From: an uncultured Clostridia bacterium
Lineage (GTDB): Bacteria > Bacillota > Clostridia > Christensenellales > Aristaeellaceae
DNA: 12,327 nucleotides
Direction of reading: 5' to 3'
Assembly: GCA_934631055.1 (NCBI GenBank)
Contig: CAKTXP010000055.1
Location: forward strand, 1 to 12,327
The notes under the pieces are model-generated. The model did no database searches and was not told the DNA's origin. It saw only the letters and a program-made list of their open reading frames with translations. Positions 1-6,665 of this stretch are shown piece after piece (positions within the stretch are counted from its first letter, which is position 1; the number at the start of each line of letters is the position of its first letter). Position numbers and translations under genes: made by a program.

Positions 1-15
1 GGCTGGTTGTCATCA

Positions 16-58
16 AAAGAAGAGAAGTTGAACAAATCGACTTCTCTTCTTTCTTTTT
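16..58 (+). terminator. Intrinsic terminator of an upstream, unseen gene
   Basis: A perfect 13-bp inverted repeat (16-28 with 40-52) can be extended inward by a T-G wobble and two more pairs to leave a loop of about 5 nt. A T-rich run (50-58) follows. This is the form of a Rho-independent terminator on the plus strand. The stem is A/G-rich on one arm rather than GC-rich, but it is long. It separates glyA from whatever lies upstream. Confidence 0.8.
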
Positions 59-88
59 CAAGGAATTTTCAGTCGGATTCCGTCGATA

Positions 89-120
89 ATTTGACGCTCT
101 ATCTCTTGATTTCGTCAAAT
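89..120. promoter_or_regulatory. Inverted repeat flanking the glyA -35 box, possible operator
   Basis: ATTTGACG at 89-96 and its exact reverse complement CGTCAAAT at 113-120 are separated by 16 nt and bracket the -35 hexamer (106-111). The half-site centres are about 24 nt apart, roughly two helical turns, which would suit a dimeric regulator. No regulator is recognised for it, and chance is not excluded. Confidence 0.35.
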
Positions 121-134
121 CTGGCGCGTATAAT
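106..134 (+). promoter_or_regulatory. Promoter of glyA (sigma-A type)
   Basis: TTGATT (106-111) lies exactly 17 nt before a perfect TATAAT (129-134), about 33 nt upstream of the glyA start codon. The -35 box sits between the arms of an 8-bp inverted repeat (89-96 and 113-120), which could be an operator. Confidence 0.8.
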
Positions 135-167
135 AGGAACATCACATAGAAAAGGCGGTAACGAGCG

Positions 168-1421
168 ATGATTGATTTCAAAGCCATTGAAGCTGTGGAT
201 CCTGAAGTATGCGCGGCGATGCGCAAAGAGCTGACTCGTCAAAGAGAGCATCTTGAGCTGATTGCTTCTGAAAATTTCGTGAGCGATGCCGTTTTGGCGG
301 CGATGGGCTCGCATTTGACCAATAAATATGCGGAAGGCTATCCCGGAAAGCGTTATTATGGCGGCTGCCAGTATGTGGATGTCGTGGAGGACTTGGCGCG
401 AGAGCGCGCAAAGGCGCTGTTCGGTGCAGAGCATGCTAATGTTCAGCCGCATTCTGGCGCGCAGGCGAATATGGCTGTCTATTTTGCCATGCTTGAGCCG
501 GGCGATACGGTCATGGGCATGAATCTGTCGCATGGCGGTCATCTGACGCACGGCAGTCCGGTCAACATGTCTGGCAAGTATTTTCATTTTGTTCCATATG
601 GCGTGACAGAAGAAGAGGAAGTCATCGACTATGATGCGCTGGAAAAGACGGCGCTGGAAGTCAAGCCCAAAATGATTGTCGCGGGCGCATCGGCATATCC
701 GCGCATCATCGACTTTGCGCGTCTGCGGGAGATTGCGGATAAAGTTGGCTGTCTGCTGATGGTTGATATGGCGCATATTGCCGGACTTGTCGCGGCGGGC
801 GAGCATCCCAGCCCTGTCCCGTATGCCGATTTTGTGACGACGACCACGCATAAAACGCTTCGTGGTCCGCGCGGTGGCATGATCCTTTGTAAGGAGAAAT
901 ACGCAAAAGCAATCGACAAGGCGATCTTTCCCGGAACGCAGGGCGGTCCGCTGGAGCATGTTATTGCGGGCAAGGCGGTCTGCCTGAAAGAAGCGATGAG
1001 CCCTGAATTCAAAGCCTATCAGCATCAGATCATCCTTAACGCCCGCGCAATGGCGGAAGAATTCACGGCGGAAGGCATCCGGCTGGTTTCTGGAGGAACG
1101 GATAACCATTTGATGCTGCTGGATCTGACGAGTACGGGCGTGACCGGCAAGGCGCTTGAAGCAATGCTGGGTCAGGCAAATATCACCGTCAACAAGAATA
1201 CCATCCCGAAGGAAACGCTCAGCCCGTTTGTGACCAGCGGCGTGCGCATTGGAACGCCCGCTGTGACATCGCGCGGCATGAAGGAAGCGGAGATGAAGCA
1301 GATTGCCGCGCTCATTACGCGAGTCATTCGCGAGGGCGAAGCTTGCCTGCCGGAAGTCAAAGCGCAGGTGCTTGAGATATGCGCAAAGCACCCGCTGTAT
1401 GAAGGCTGCGTCCGCGAATAA
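168..1421 (+). CDS. glyA: Serine hydroxymethyltransferase
   Basis: This cytosolic PLP enzyme interconverts serine plus tetrahydrofolate with glycine plus 5,10-methylene-THF, and is the main source of one-carbon units. The 417-aa length is normal for bacterial GlyA. The N-terminal YAEGYPGKRYYGG segment (residues 54-66) is the family hallmark. The PLP-binding motif TTTTHKTLRGPRGG carries the Schiff-base lysine at residue 229, the same number as in E. coli, with His228 before it. LIASENF (residues 31-37) is also conserved. ATG 168 is the natural start; a GGCGG-containing sequence about 10 nt upstream is only a modest ribosome binding site. The gene has its own promoter (106-134) and terminator (1435-1465), so it looks monocistronic. 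I see no glycine riboswitch in the leader. The identification is secure. Confidence 0.98.
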   Translation: MIDFKAIEAVDPEVCAAMRKELTRQREHLELIASENFVSDAVLAAMGSHLTNKYAEGYPGKRYYGGCQYVDVVEDLARERAKALFGAEHANVQPHSGAQANMAVYFAMLEPGDTVMGMNLSHGGHLTHGSPVNMSGKYFHFVPYGVTEEEEVIDYDALEKTALEVKPKMIVAGASAYPRIIDFARLREIADKVGCLLMVDMAHIAGLVAAGEHPSPVPYADFVTTTTHKTLRGPRGGMILCKEKYAKAIDKAIFPGTQGGPLEHVIAGKAVCLKEAMSPEFKAYQHQIILNARAMAEEFTAEGIRLVSGGTDNHLMLLDLTSTGVTGKALEAMLGQANITVNKNTIPKETLSPFVTSGVRIGTPAVTSRGMKEAEMKQIAALITRVIREGEACLPEVKAQVLEICAKHPLYEGCVRE

Positions 1422-1434
1422 TCATTGAATCATC

Positions 1435-1465
1435 AGGCGTGCATGGCAGACATGTGCGCCTTTTT
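1435..1465 (+). terminator. Terminator of glyA
   Basis: An 11-bp stem (1435-1445 with 1451-1461, including two G-T wobbles) encloses the 5-nt loop GCAGA and runs directly into a short T tract (1461-1465). It begins 14 nt after the glyA stop codon. Confidence 0.85.
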
Positions 1466-1517
1466 CTATCCATAGACGGATGAAGATATGCCGCTGAAGC
1501 GAAAAATGGATTTGTGG

Positions 1518-1546
1518 TTGACATGAAAAAGGGTTGGGGTTAAAAT
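1518..1546 (+). promoter_or_regulatory. Promoter of the cysteine desulfurase-hflX operon
   Basis: A perfect -35 box TTGACA (1518-1523) is followed after 17 nt by TAAAAT (1541-1546), one base from consensus. The start codon of the cysteine desulfurase gene is 36 nt downstream of the -10 box. No other good promoter is evident between here and galE, so it probably serves five genes. Confidence 0.85.
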
Positions 1547-1581
1547 TAAACAGATAAGGTGTATGCTGAGGTGGCTATTGG

Positions 1582-2691
1582 ATGATATATTTGGATCATG
1601 CGGCAACGACGCCGCTGCGAAAAGAAGCGCTTGAAGCGATGATGCCGTTTTTCATGGAAAAGGCAGCCAATGCCAGCGCTCTATACGCGGCGGGCAGACA
1701 GGCGCGTGGGGCAATCGACACCGCCCGCAGGCAGGTCGCGCAGGCAGTCGGTGCGCATGAGGGGGAGATCTATTTTACCGCGGGCGGATCGGAAGCGGAT
1801 AACTGGGCGTTATTCGGCATTGCGCGGGCGCTGAAGGAGAAGCGCCACATCATTACAACGGAAATCGAGCATCACGCGGTTCTGAATAGCTGCGCGGCGC
1901 TTGAACGGATGGGTTATTCTGTGACTTATATCAAGCCGGACGAATGCGGGTTCATTTCGCCGGAGAAGGTCAGACAGGCGATGCGGTCGGGTACGGGTCT
2001 GGTTTCCGTGATGACCGCGAATAATGAAGTGGGAACGATCGAGCCGATTGCGGAAATCGCGGCTATCGCTCATGAGAACGGCGCGCTGATCCATACGGAT
2101 GCGGTACAGGCAGTTGGGCATATCCCGATCAACGTAGAAAAGCTTGGCGTTGACCTGCTTTCAATGGCGGCGCACAAATTCTATGGACCCAAAGGAATCG
2201 GTGCGCTGTACATCAGAAGCGGCGTACACATTGTTAATCTTATCTACGGCGGCGAGCAGGAAAAAGGTCTGCGTGCCGGTACGGAGAATACGTCGGCAAT
2301 CGTCGGCATGGGATGCGCGTTGGAGTTGGCGTGTGGAGAAATGGAGAAAGAGAGCGCTCGAATTGAGGGGCTTCGCGACAGCCTTGAAGAGAGCATTCTT
2401 TCACGGATACCTAGCGCCAAAATCAACGGAATGCGGGACAACCGCCTGCCTGGTATGCTGCACGTGACGTTTTTCGGCGCGGATACGAATATGCTCCTGA
2501 TGCGGCTGGATATGGAAGGCATCGCGGCGTCTGCGGGCAGCGCATGCGCCGCGGGCGCGATGGAGCGGTCGCATGTGATTCGGGCAATGGGCGTTCCGGA
2601 GGGCGCGGATGTGCGCTTTTCCCTTGGGACGGAGAATACGCAAGAGGATATTCGCAAAACTGTGGATGCTTTGTGCCGCATTTTGAATTAA
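1582..2691 (+). CDS. Cysteine desulfurase (NifS/IscS-like, class V aminotransferase fold)
   Basis: This PLP enzyme takes sulfur from L-cysteine as a persulfide, for Fe-S clusters or thiolated tRNA. At 369 aa it is slightly short of the usual 380-400. Visible hallmarks are YLDHAATTP (residues 3-11), FTAGGSEADN (65-74), the TEIEHHAV PLP-stacking histidine region (93-100), NNEVGTI (147-153), HTDAVQ (171-176), the Schiff-base lysine in AAHKFYGPKG (Lys199), and the catalytic-cysteine loop SAGSACAAG (Cys322). The usual NPSS-I/L-H segment near residue 30 reads NASALY here. The ribosome binding site GAGGTGG (1568-1574) is 7 nt before the ATG. It is the first gene of the operon, 12 nt before hflX. No iscU, mnmA or thiI neighbour shows which acceptor it serves, so iscS, nifS or yrvO cannot be chosen. 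Confidence 0.95.
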   Translation: MIYLDHAATTPLRKEALEAMMPFFMEKAANASALYAAGRQARGAIDTARRQVAQAVGAHEGEIYFTAGGSEADNWALFGIARALKEKRHIITTEIEHHAVLNSCAALERMGYSVTYIKPDECGFISPEKVRQAMRSGTGLVSVMTANNEVGTIEPIAEIAAIAHENGALIHTDAVQAVGHIPINVEKLGVDLLSMAAHKFYGPKGIGALYIRSGVHIVNLIYGGEQEKGLRAGTENTSAIVGMGCALELACGEMEKESARIEGLRDSLEESILSRIPSAKINGMRDNRLPGMLHVTFFGADTNMLLMRLDMEGIAASAGSACAAGAMERSHVIRAMGVPEGADVRFSLGTENTQEDIRKTVDALCRILN

Positions 2692-2703
2692 AGGAGAGCT
2701 TTC

Positions 2704-4479
2704 ATGATATATGGCAATAAAGAGGGCATACGCGATTCGCTGCTGGCGCAGTTGGAGACGCTGTATGACCTTGAAATTCCCGCGGAGGTCTTTGCGCCTG
2801 CCGAACTGCTGGATGTGCTGGCGGCGTTTACCTGCGCGATCAATCGCGAGATCAGCATGTATATTTCCCGAAGCGGCGAGGTGCTGGATATCACGATCGG
2901 CGGAACGGGAAGCGTGGAGCTGAAGGATATCCATCTGCGCCGCAATACGCGCAGACTGAGCATGGTGCGCTGTATCCATACGCATCCGGGTGGAAACCCT
3001 CAGCTGTCGGACGTGGATCTCAGTTCTTTGCGCGCGATGCGTTTCGACGCGATGGCGGCGGTCGGCGCAAAGGACGGGCATGCAACCGGCATACAGACGG
3101 CTTTTTTGGGCGAATATGTCGGCGGCGTCAATCAGATTCATTTGACGGATATCACGCCTGTCCGCAAGATACCGCAGCGGTCGTGGATGGATGCCATTGA
3201 GCGGGCGGATCAGGAAGTTTTGGTCGGTGCGCCGAACAGCACGCAGGAAGAGCAGGAACGCGCGTTTTTAGTCGGGCTGGACAGCGAAGAATCGCTGGGC
3301 GAGCTTGCGCGGCTTGCAGAGACCGCGGGCGCGGTCGTCGTCGGAATGATGCTTCAAAAGAAAACGCGTCCGGATACGGCGACTTATATCGGAAGCGGTA
3401 AAGCCGACGAGCTTTCGCTTGCCGTACAGGCGAGGGAAGCGGACGTCGTTATCTTTGACGATGAACTGACGGGTGTTCAGACGCGCAATCTGGAAGAGAT
3501 CCTTCGCGGCGCAAAGGTCATTGACCGAACGACGTTGATCCTGGATATTTTTGCCCAGCGGGCGCAGTCGCGGGAAGGCCGCCTGCAGGTTGAACTGGCG
3601 CAGATGGCGTATCAGCTGCCGCGGCTTCTGGGACATGGCGTCGCAATGTCCAGACTGGGCGGCGGAATCGGAACAAGAGGTCCGGGTGAAACGCGCCTTG
3701 AGATGGACAGACGCCGCATCCGCAGGAGAATGAGCGACTTGCGGCAGGAAATCAACGAACTGAGCAGCCAGCGCAGTCTGCGCCGTGCAAAGCGGCAGAA
3801 GAATAAGGTTCCTGTTGTGGCGCTTGTCGGCTATACGAATGCGGGAAAATCAACGCTTTTGAATACGCTCAGCGGCGCGGACGTGCTTGCGGAGGATAAG
3901 CTGTTTGCGACGCTCGATCCGGTGGTGCGGACAGTCAAAATGCCGGCAGGCGGAGAGTTCCTGCTGGTTGATACGGTCGGGTTTATCAGCAAACTGCCGC
4001 ATGCACTGGTCGATGCGTTCCGCTCAACGCTTGAAGAAGCGCTTCTGGCGGACGTATTGCTCATCGTTTCGGACGGCGCGTCGGCGGATATGCTCCATCA
4101 GCATGATGTGGTGCTGGAAGTATTGGCGTCGCTCGGAGCGGCAGATAAGCCGAAGATCGACGTACTCAATAAGGCAGATCTACCGAATGTGGACTCGACC
4201 AAACTGCTGGGTGCTGTCGCCATCAGCGCAAAGACCGGCGCGGGGATTGACGAACTGCTTGAGCGTATCCGTCTGGAACTGCGCGGCGTATCGCGTCCGA
4301 TGAGGGTGGTCATTCCTTATGCGCAGGGCGGTCTGCTCGCCAAAATCCATGAGGACGGGCAGGTACTCAGCGAGGAATATACAGCGGACGGCATCGAAGT
4401 TTGCGCGATGGCGGATGAACAGCTATATGGACGGTTGACTGCGCAGCTTGGCGAACAGGCGGCTGTCTGGCAGGACTGA
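2704..4479 (+). CDS. hflX: HflX-family GTPase with N-terminal JAMM-like domain
   Basis: HflX is a translational GTPase that binds the 50S subunit and splits stalled or stressed ribosomes. The 591-aa protein is about 170 residues longer than E. coli HflX. Residues 1 to about 180 form the extra N-terminal domain, with CIHTHPGGNPQLSDVD: His92, His94 and Asp105 fit the JAMM metal pattern H-x-H-x10-D, Ser102 is in place and Glu49 is a candidate catalytic Glu. The HflX N-terminal domain follows (about 185-370), including the glycine-rich GGGIGTRGPGETRLEMDRRR segment (from residue 319) and the helical linker. The G domain has G1 GYTNAGKST (376-384), G3 DTVGF (423-427), G4 NKAD (489-492) and G5 SAK (508-510). 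The ribosome binding site AAGGAG (2691-2696) is 7 nt from the ATG. HflX identity is secure; any peptidase activity of the N-terminus is inference. Confidence 0.95.
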   Translation: MIYGNKEGIRDSLLAQLETLYDLEIPAEVFAPAELLDVLAAFTCAINREISMYISRSGEVLDITIGGTGSVELKDIHLRRNTRRLSMVRCIHTHPGGNPQLSDVDLSSLRAMRFDAMAAVGAKDGHATGIQTAFLGEYVGGVNQIHLTDITPVRKIPQRSWMDAIERADQEVLVGAPNSTQEEQERAFLVGLDSEESLGELARLAETAGAVVVGMMLQKKTRPDTATYIGSGKADELSLAVQAREADVVIFDDELTGVQTRNLEEILRGAKVIDRTTLILDIFAQRAQSREGRLQVELAQMAYQLPRLLGHGVAMSRLGGGIGTRGPGETRLEMDRRRIRRRMSDLRQEINELSSQRSLRRAKRQKNKVPVVALVGYTNAGKSTLLNTLSGADVLAEDKLFATLDPVVRTVKMPAGGEFLLVDTVGFISKLPHALVDAFRSTLEEALLADVLLIVSDGASADMLHQHDVVLEVLASLGAADKPKIDVLNKADLPNVDSTKLLGAVAISAKTGAGIDELLERIRLELRGVSRPMRVVIPYAQGGLLAKIHEDGQVLSEEYTADGIEVCAMADEQLYGRLTAQLGEQAAVWQD

Positions 4480-4497
4480 TTTGAAGGAGGCGAACGT

Positions 4498-5205
4498 ATG
4501 CTTTCCATACGAACGATTGCGTCGCTGACGCTTGGCGCGGCGATGATGTTTGAATCTTGGGGGTATATGATGCCACAGCAGGATCCGACGGATACGCTGA
4601 TCCTTGTCAACAAGACCAATAAGGCGCCTTCCGTGCCGGTTACGCTGGTCAAACCCAACGTTCAACCGACGCGGGAGTCGATCTCAGAGAACATCTATAT
4701 GCGTCCGGAGGCGGCCGCCGCGTTGGAAGAGTTGTTTGAAGCGGCGGCTCAGGACGGGATAACGCTGTATGCGACAAGCGGATTCCGCAGTTATTCCACG
4801 CAGAAGGCGATATTTGAGCGCAAGCTGGATACGATGAGCGAAAAGCAGGCAAACGCCAGCGTTGCGAAGCCCGGTTATTCGGAACATCAAACCGGATTGG
4901 CGATGGATATCGAAGGCGAGACCACGAAGGGAACCGGTCTGACGGAAGCGTTCGGTGAATCGCCGGAGGGCATTTGGGCGGCGGAACATTGCGCGGAATA
5001 TGGCTTTATCATTCGCTATCCGAAGGGAAAGACGAATATTACGGGATATATTTATGAACCGTGGCATCTTCGCTATGTTGGAAAGGAAGCGGCGGCAGAG
5101 ATTACGGAGCTTGGCGTGACATTTGAAGAATATATCCTTGCTTTGCGCGCAGAGCGCATCGAGACCATGCAGGAGGAGACACGATATGAACAAGTTGATC
5201 CGTAA
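4498..5205 (+). CDS. M15B (VanY-type) D-alanyl-D-alanine carboxypeptidase, first of a tandem pair
   Basis: Predicted zinc D,D-carboxypeptidase that trims the terminal D-Ala from peptidoglycan stem peptides, acting outside the membrane. The 235-aa protein has all M15 landmarks: SGFRSYSTQ (94-102), the metal site SEHQTGLAMD with His130 and Asp137, the C-terminal EYGFIIRYPKGK (167-178) and YEPWHLRYVG with catalytic Glu187 and zinc ligand His190. The N-terminus has only a short hydrophobic stretch (about residues 6-18) with no clear signal-peptidase site, so export by a signal anchor is possible but unproven. AAGGAGG (4484-4490) is 7 nt before the ATG, and the gene starts 18 nt after hflX. Its 3' end overlaps the next M15 gene by 20 nt, which suggests translational coupling. 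Nothing here points to vancomycin resistance: no vanH, vanA, vanX or vanRS is in the window. Confidence 0.9.
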   Translation: MLSIRTIASLTLGAAMMFESWGYMMPQQDPTDTLILVNKTNKAPSVPVTLVKPNVQPTRESISENIYMRPEAAAALEELFEAAAQDGITLYATSGFRSYSTQKAIFERKLDTMSEKQANASVAKPGYSEHQTGLAMDIEGETTKGTGLTEAFGESPEGIWAAEHCAEYGFIIRYPKGKTNITGYIYEPWHLRYVGKEAAAEITELGVTFEEYILALRAERIETMQEETRYEQVDP

Positions 5206-5959
5206 AACGCTGGTTTTTGCGGCGCTGATGACGTCGTTTACGCTGGCGTATGCGGAAGAAACGCTCGATTTGTCTGATTTTGATGACGCACAGGAAGCGC
5301 AGATGGTCGAGATGGAGCCGGAAGCGGCGCAATGGACTTATCCGATTCCATATGATCTTTTGACCACGAGCGATTATATCGTTTTGACCAATAAAGAGAA
5401 CCTGTTAAGCGCGGACTATATTCCGCCGGATCTGGTCAAGCTGACGTGCAGAAAGATCAGCTCGGACCCAATCCGGATGCGCGAAGTGGCGGCGCAGGCG
5501 CTTTCGGATATGTTCGACGCAGCCAAAGAGGATGGCATTACGCTCTATGCCCATTCCGGCTACCGCAGCTATCAGACACAGAACACGATGTATTCCAACC
5601 GGCTGAAAAAGAATAATGGCAGGGACGACGGCGTTGTGGCATATCCTGGCTCTTCGGATCATCAAACGGGGCTGGGCATCGATATCATCAATAAAGCCGG
5701 TATCGGAAAGAAATTCACCTCGGCGTTTGCCGATACTAAGGAAGGCAAATGGGTCGCGGAGAACTGCTGGAATTACGGATTCGTGATCCGCTATCAGAAG
5801 AATAAAGAGGATATCACGCAGATCACATATGAGCCATGGCATTTGCGCTACGTTGGGGTACAGGTAGCTCAATATATGCATGAGAACGATCTTTGTCTTG
5901 AGGAATTTACGGCAGAATGGAAGGAGGCCGCGGCACAGTATCAGACCGCGGAAAATTGA
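5186..5959 (+). CDS. M15B (VanY-type) D-alanyl-D-alanine carboxypeptidase, second of a tandem pair, secreted
   Basis: A 257-aa paralogue of the preceding gene. The start at 5186 is chosen because AGGAGGAG (5171-5178) lies 7 nt upstream and because the translation then opens with a classic signal peptide: a positive N-region (MNKLIRK), a hydrophobic core, and a probable cleavage after AYA (residue 23). A longer reading from 5123 has no such features. The mature N-terminus (24-50) is acidic. The catalytic domain has SGYRSYQTQ (124-132), SDHQTGLGID with His159 and Asp166, and YEPWHLRYVG with Glu216 and His219, so the zinc site is complete. The two copies differ over much of the rest, so this is an old duplication or two separate acquisitions. 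It probably trims peptidoglycan at the cell surface. Substrate (pentapeptide or other peptide) is inferred from the family. Confidence 0.92.
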   Translation: MNKLIRKTLVFAALMTSFTLAYAEETLDLSDFDDAQEAQMVEMEPEAAQWTYPIPYDLLTTSDYIVLTNKENLLSADYIPPDLVKLTCRKISSDPIRMREVAAQALSDMFDAAKEDGITLYAHSGYRSYQTQNTMYSNRLKKNNGRDDGVVAYPGSSDHQTGLGIDIINKAGIGKKFTSAFADTKEGKWVAENCWNYGFVIRYQKNKEDITQITYEPWHLRYVGVQVAQYMHENDLCLEEFTAEWKEAAAQYQTAEN

Positions 5960-5960
5960 T

Positions 5961-6584
5961 ATGAAGATCATCGACATTTCACAGGAGATCTATTCTGGTA
6001 TGCTCGTTTATCCCGGCGATCCCAGCTTTCAGGAACGGCAGGTCAGCAGTTTCAGACGGGGCGATATGTGTGAGGTCAGCGAGATCACGATGGGTACGCA
6101 CTGCGGAACGCATGTGGATGCGCCGCTGCACATGCTTCCGGACGGCGCGCCGCTGGAGAACATCCCGCTGGATTGTTTTATCGGCGAATGCCGCGTGTTG
6201 ACCGTCCCATATCCGATCATCAGCGAAAAGACGCTGGAAGAGTTTCAGGTCAAGCCCGGCGAGCGCATCCTGTTTCGGACGGATCCGAACGGTAAGTACA
6301 ACCGCCACGGCAAGTTTAATCCGGCTGTACTGAGCATGCGCGCGGCGCAGTATCTGGCTCAGCTTCCCGTCAAACTGATCGGCATCGACGCGCCGACCGT
6401 TGAGAACATGGAGCTTTGCGACGGTGAAGTCCACAGAGCGCTGCTGAAAGCGGGTATCCCGATCCTTGAAGGTCTGCGTCTTGAAGAGGTCGAGGGGGAG
6501 AATTATATGCTCAGCGCGCTTCCGATCCGCCTGACTGGCGAAAACGGCGCGCCGTGCCGCGCAGTTTTGATTGAGAAGGATTAA
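5961..6584 (+). CDS. Cyclase / kynurenine-formamidase-like metal hydrolase
   Basis: A 207-aa member of the cyclase family (Pfam name Cyclase; includes bacterial KynB arylformamidases). The sequence opens with IDISQEIYSGMLVYPGDP, the usual family start, and has the metal-binding motif GTHCGTHVDAPLH, with His47, His51, Asp53 and His57. A conserved glycine/aspartate segment (LIGIDAPTVE) and a late Glu-rich LEGLRLEEV segment fit too. The start at 5961 is only 1 nt after the M15 stop codon and has no close ribosome binding site; the nearest AAGGAGG (5921-5927) is 33 nt away, so expression probably relies on translational coupling. Upstream in-frame ATGs would add residues inside the M15 gene that do not resemble the family. 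No tryptophan-catabolism genes are nearby, so the substrate is unknown. It is the last gene of the operon; no clear terminator separates it from the galE promoter. Confidence 0.88.
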   Translation: MKIIDISQEIYSGMLVYPGDPSFQERQVSSFRRGDMCEVSEITMGTHCGTHVDAPLHMLPDGAPLENIPLDCFIGECRVLTVPYPIISEKTLEEFQVKPGERILFRTDPNGKYNRHGKFNPAVLSMRAAQYLAQLPVKLIGIDAPTVENMELCDGEVHRALLKAGIPILEGLRLEEVEGENYMLSALPIRLTGENGAPCRAVLIEKD

Positions 6585-6588
6585 CCGA

Positions 6589-6617
6589 TTGTCAGATCAG
6601 ATAAACGGTGGTATAAT
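6589..6617 (+). promoter_or_regulatory. Promoter of galE
   Basis: TTGTCA (6589-6594) and a perfect TATAAT (6612-6617) are spaced by 17 nt, with the galE start 48 nt after the -10 box. The promoter starts 4 nt after the stop of the upstream operon, so galE may also receive readthrough. Confidence 0.85.
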
Positions 6618-6665
6618 AGACATAAGAATATCCGAGAGCGAAAGAAGAGGGAGGATTTTTGTTCC

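Noticed and set aside
135..167. Glycine riboswitch or other leader element before glyA
   Set aside because: The leader after the -10 box is only about 33 nt, too short for a riboswitch.
99..1391. 430-aa open frame antisense to glyA, longer than glyA itself
   Set aside because: The translation is rich in Arg, His and Cys with no domain logic, and glyA on the other strand is unmistakable. Such shadows come from codon bias in GC-rich genes.
5123..5185. Longer start for the second M15 gene
   Set aside because: It would add 21 residues before a clear signal peptide and ignore the AGGAGGAG next to the ATG at 5186.
4498..5959. Vancomycin-resistance locus because of VanY-like genes
   Set aside because: No vanH, ligase, vanX or vanRS genes are present; VanY-type M15 peptidases are common chromosomal enzymes.
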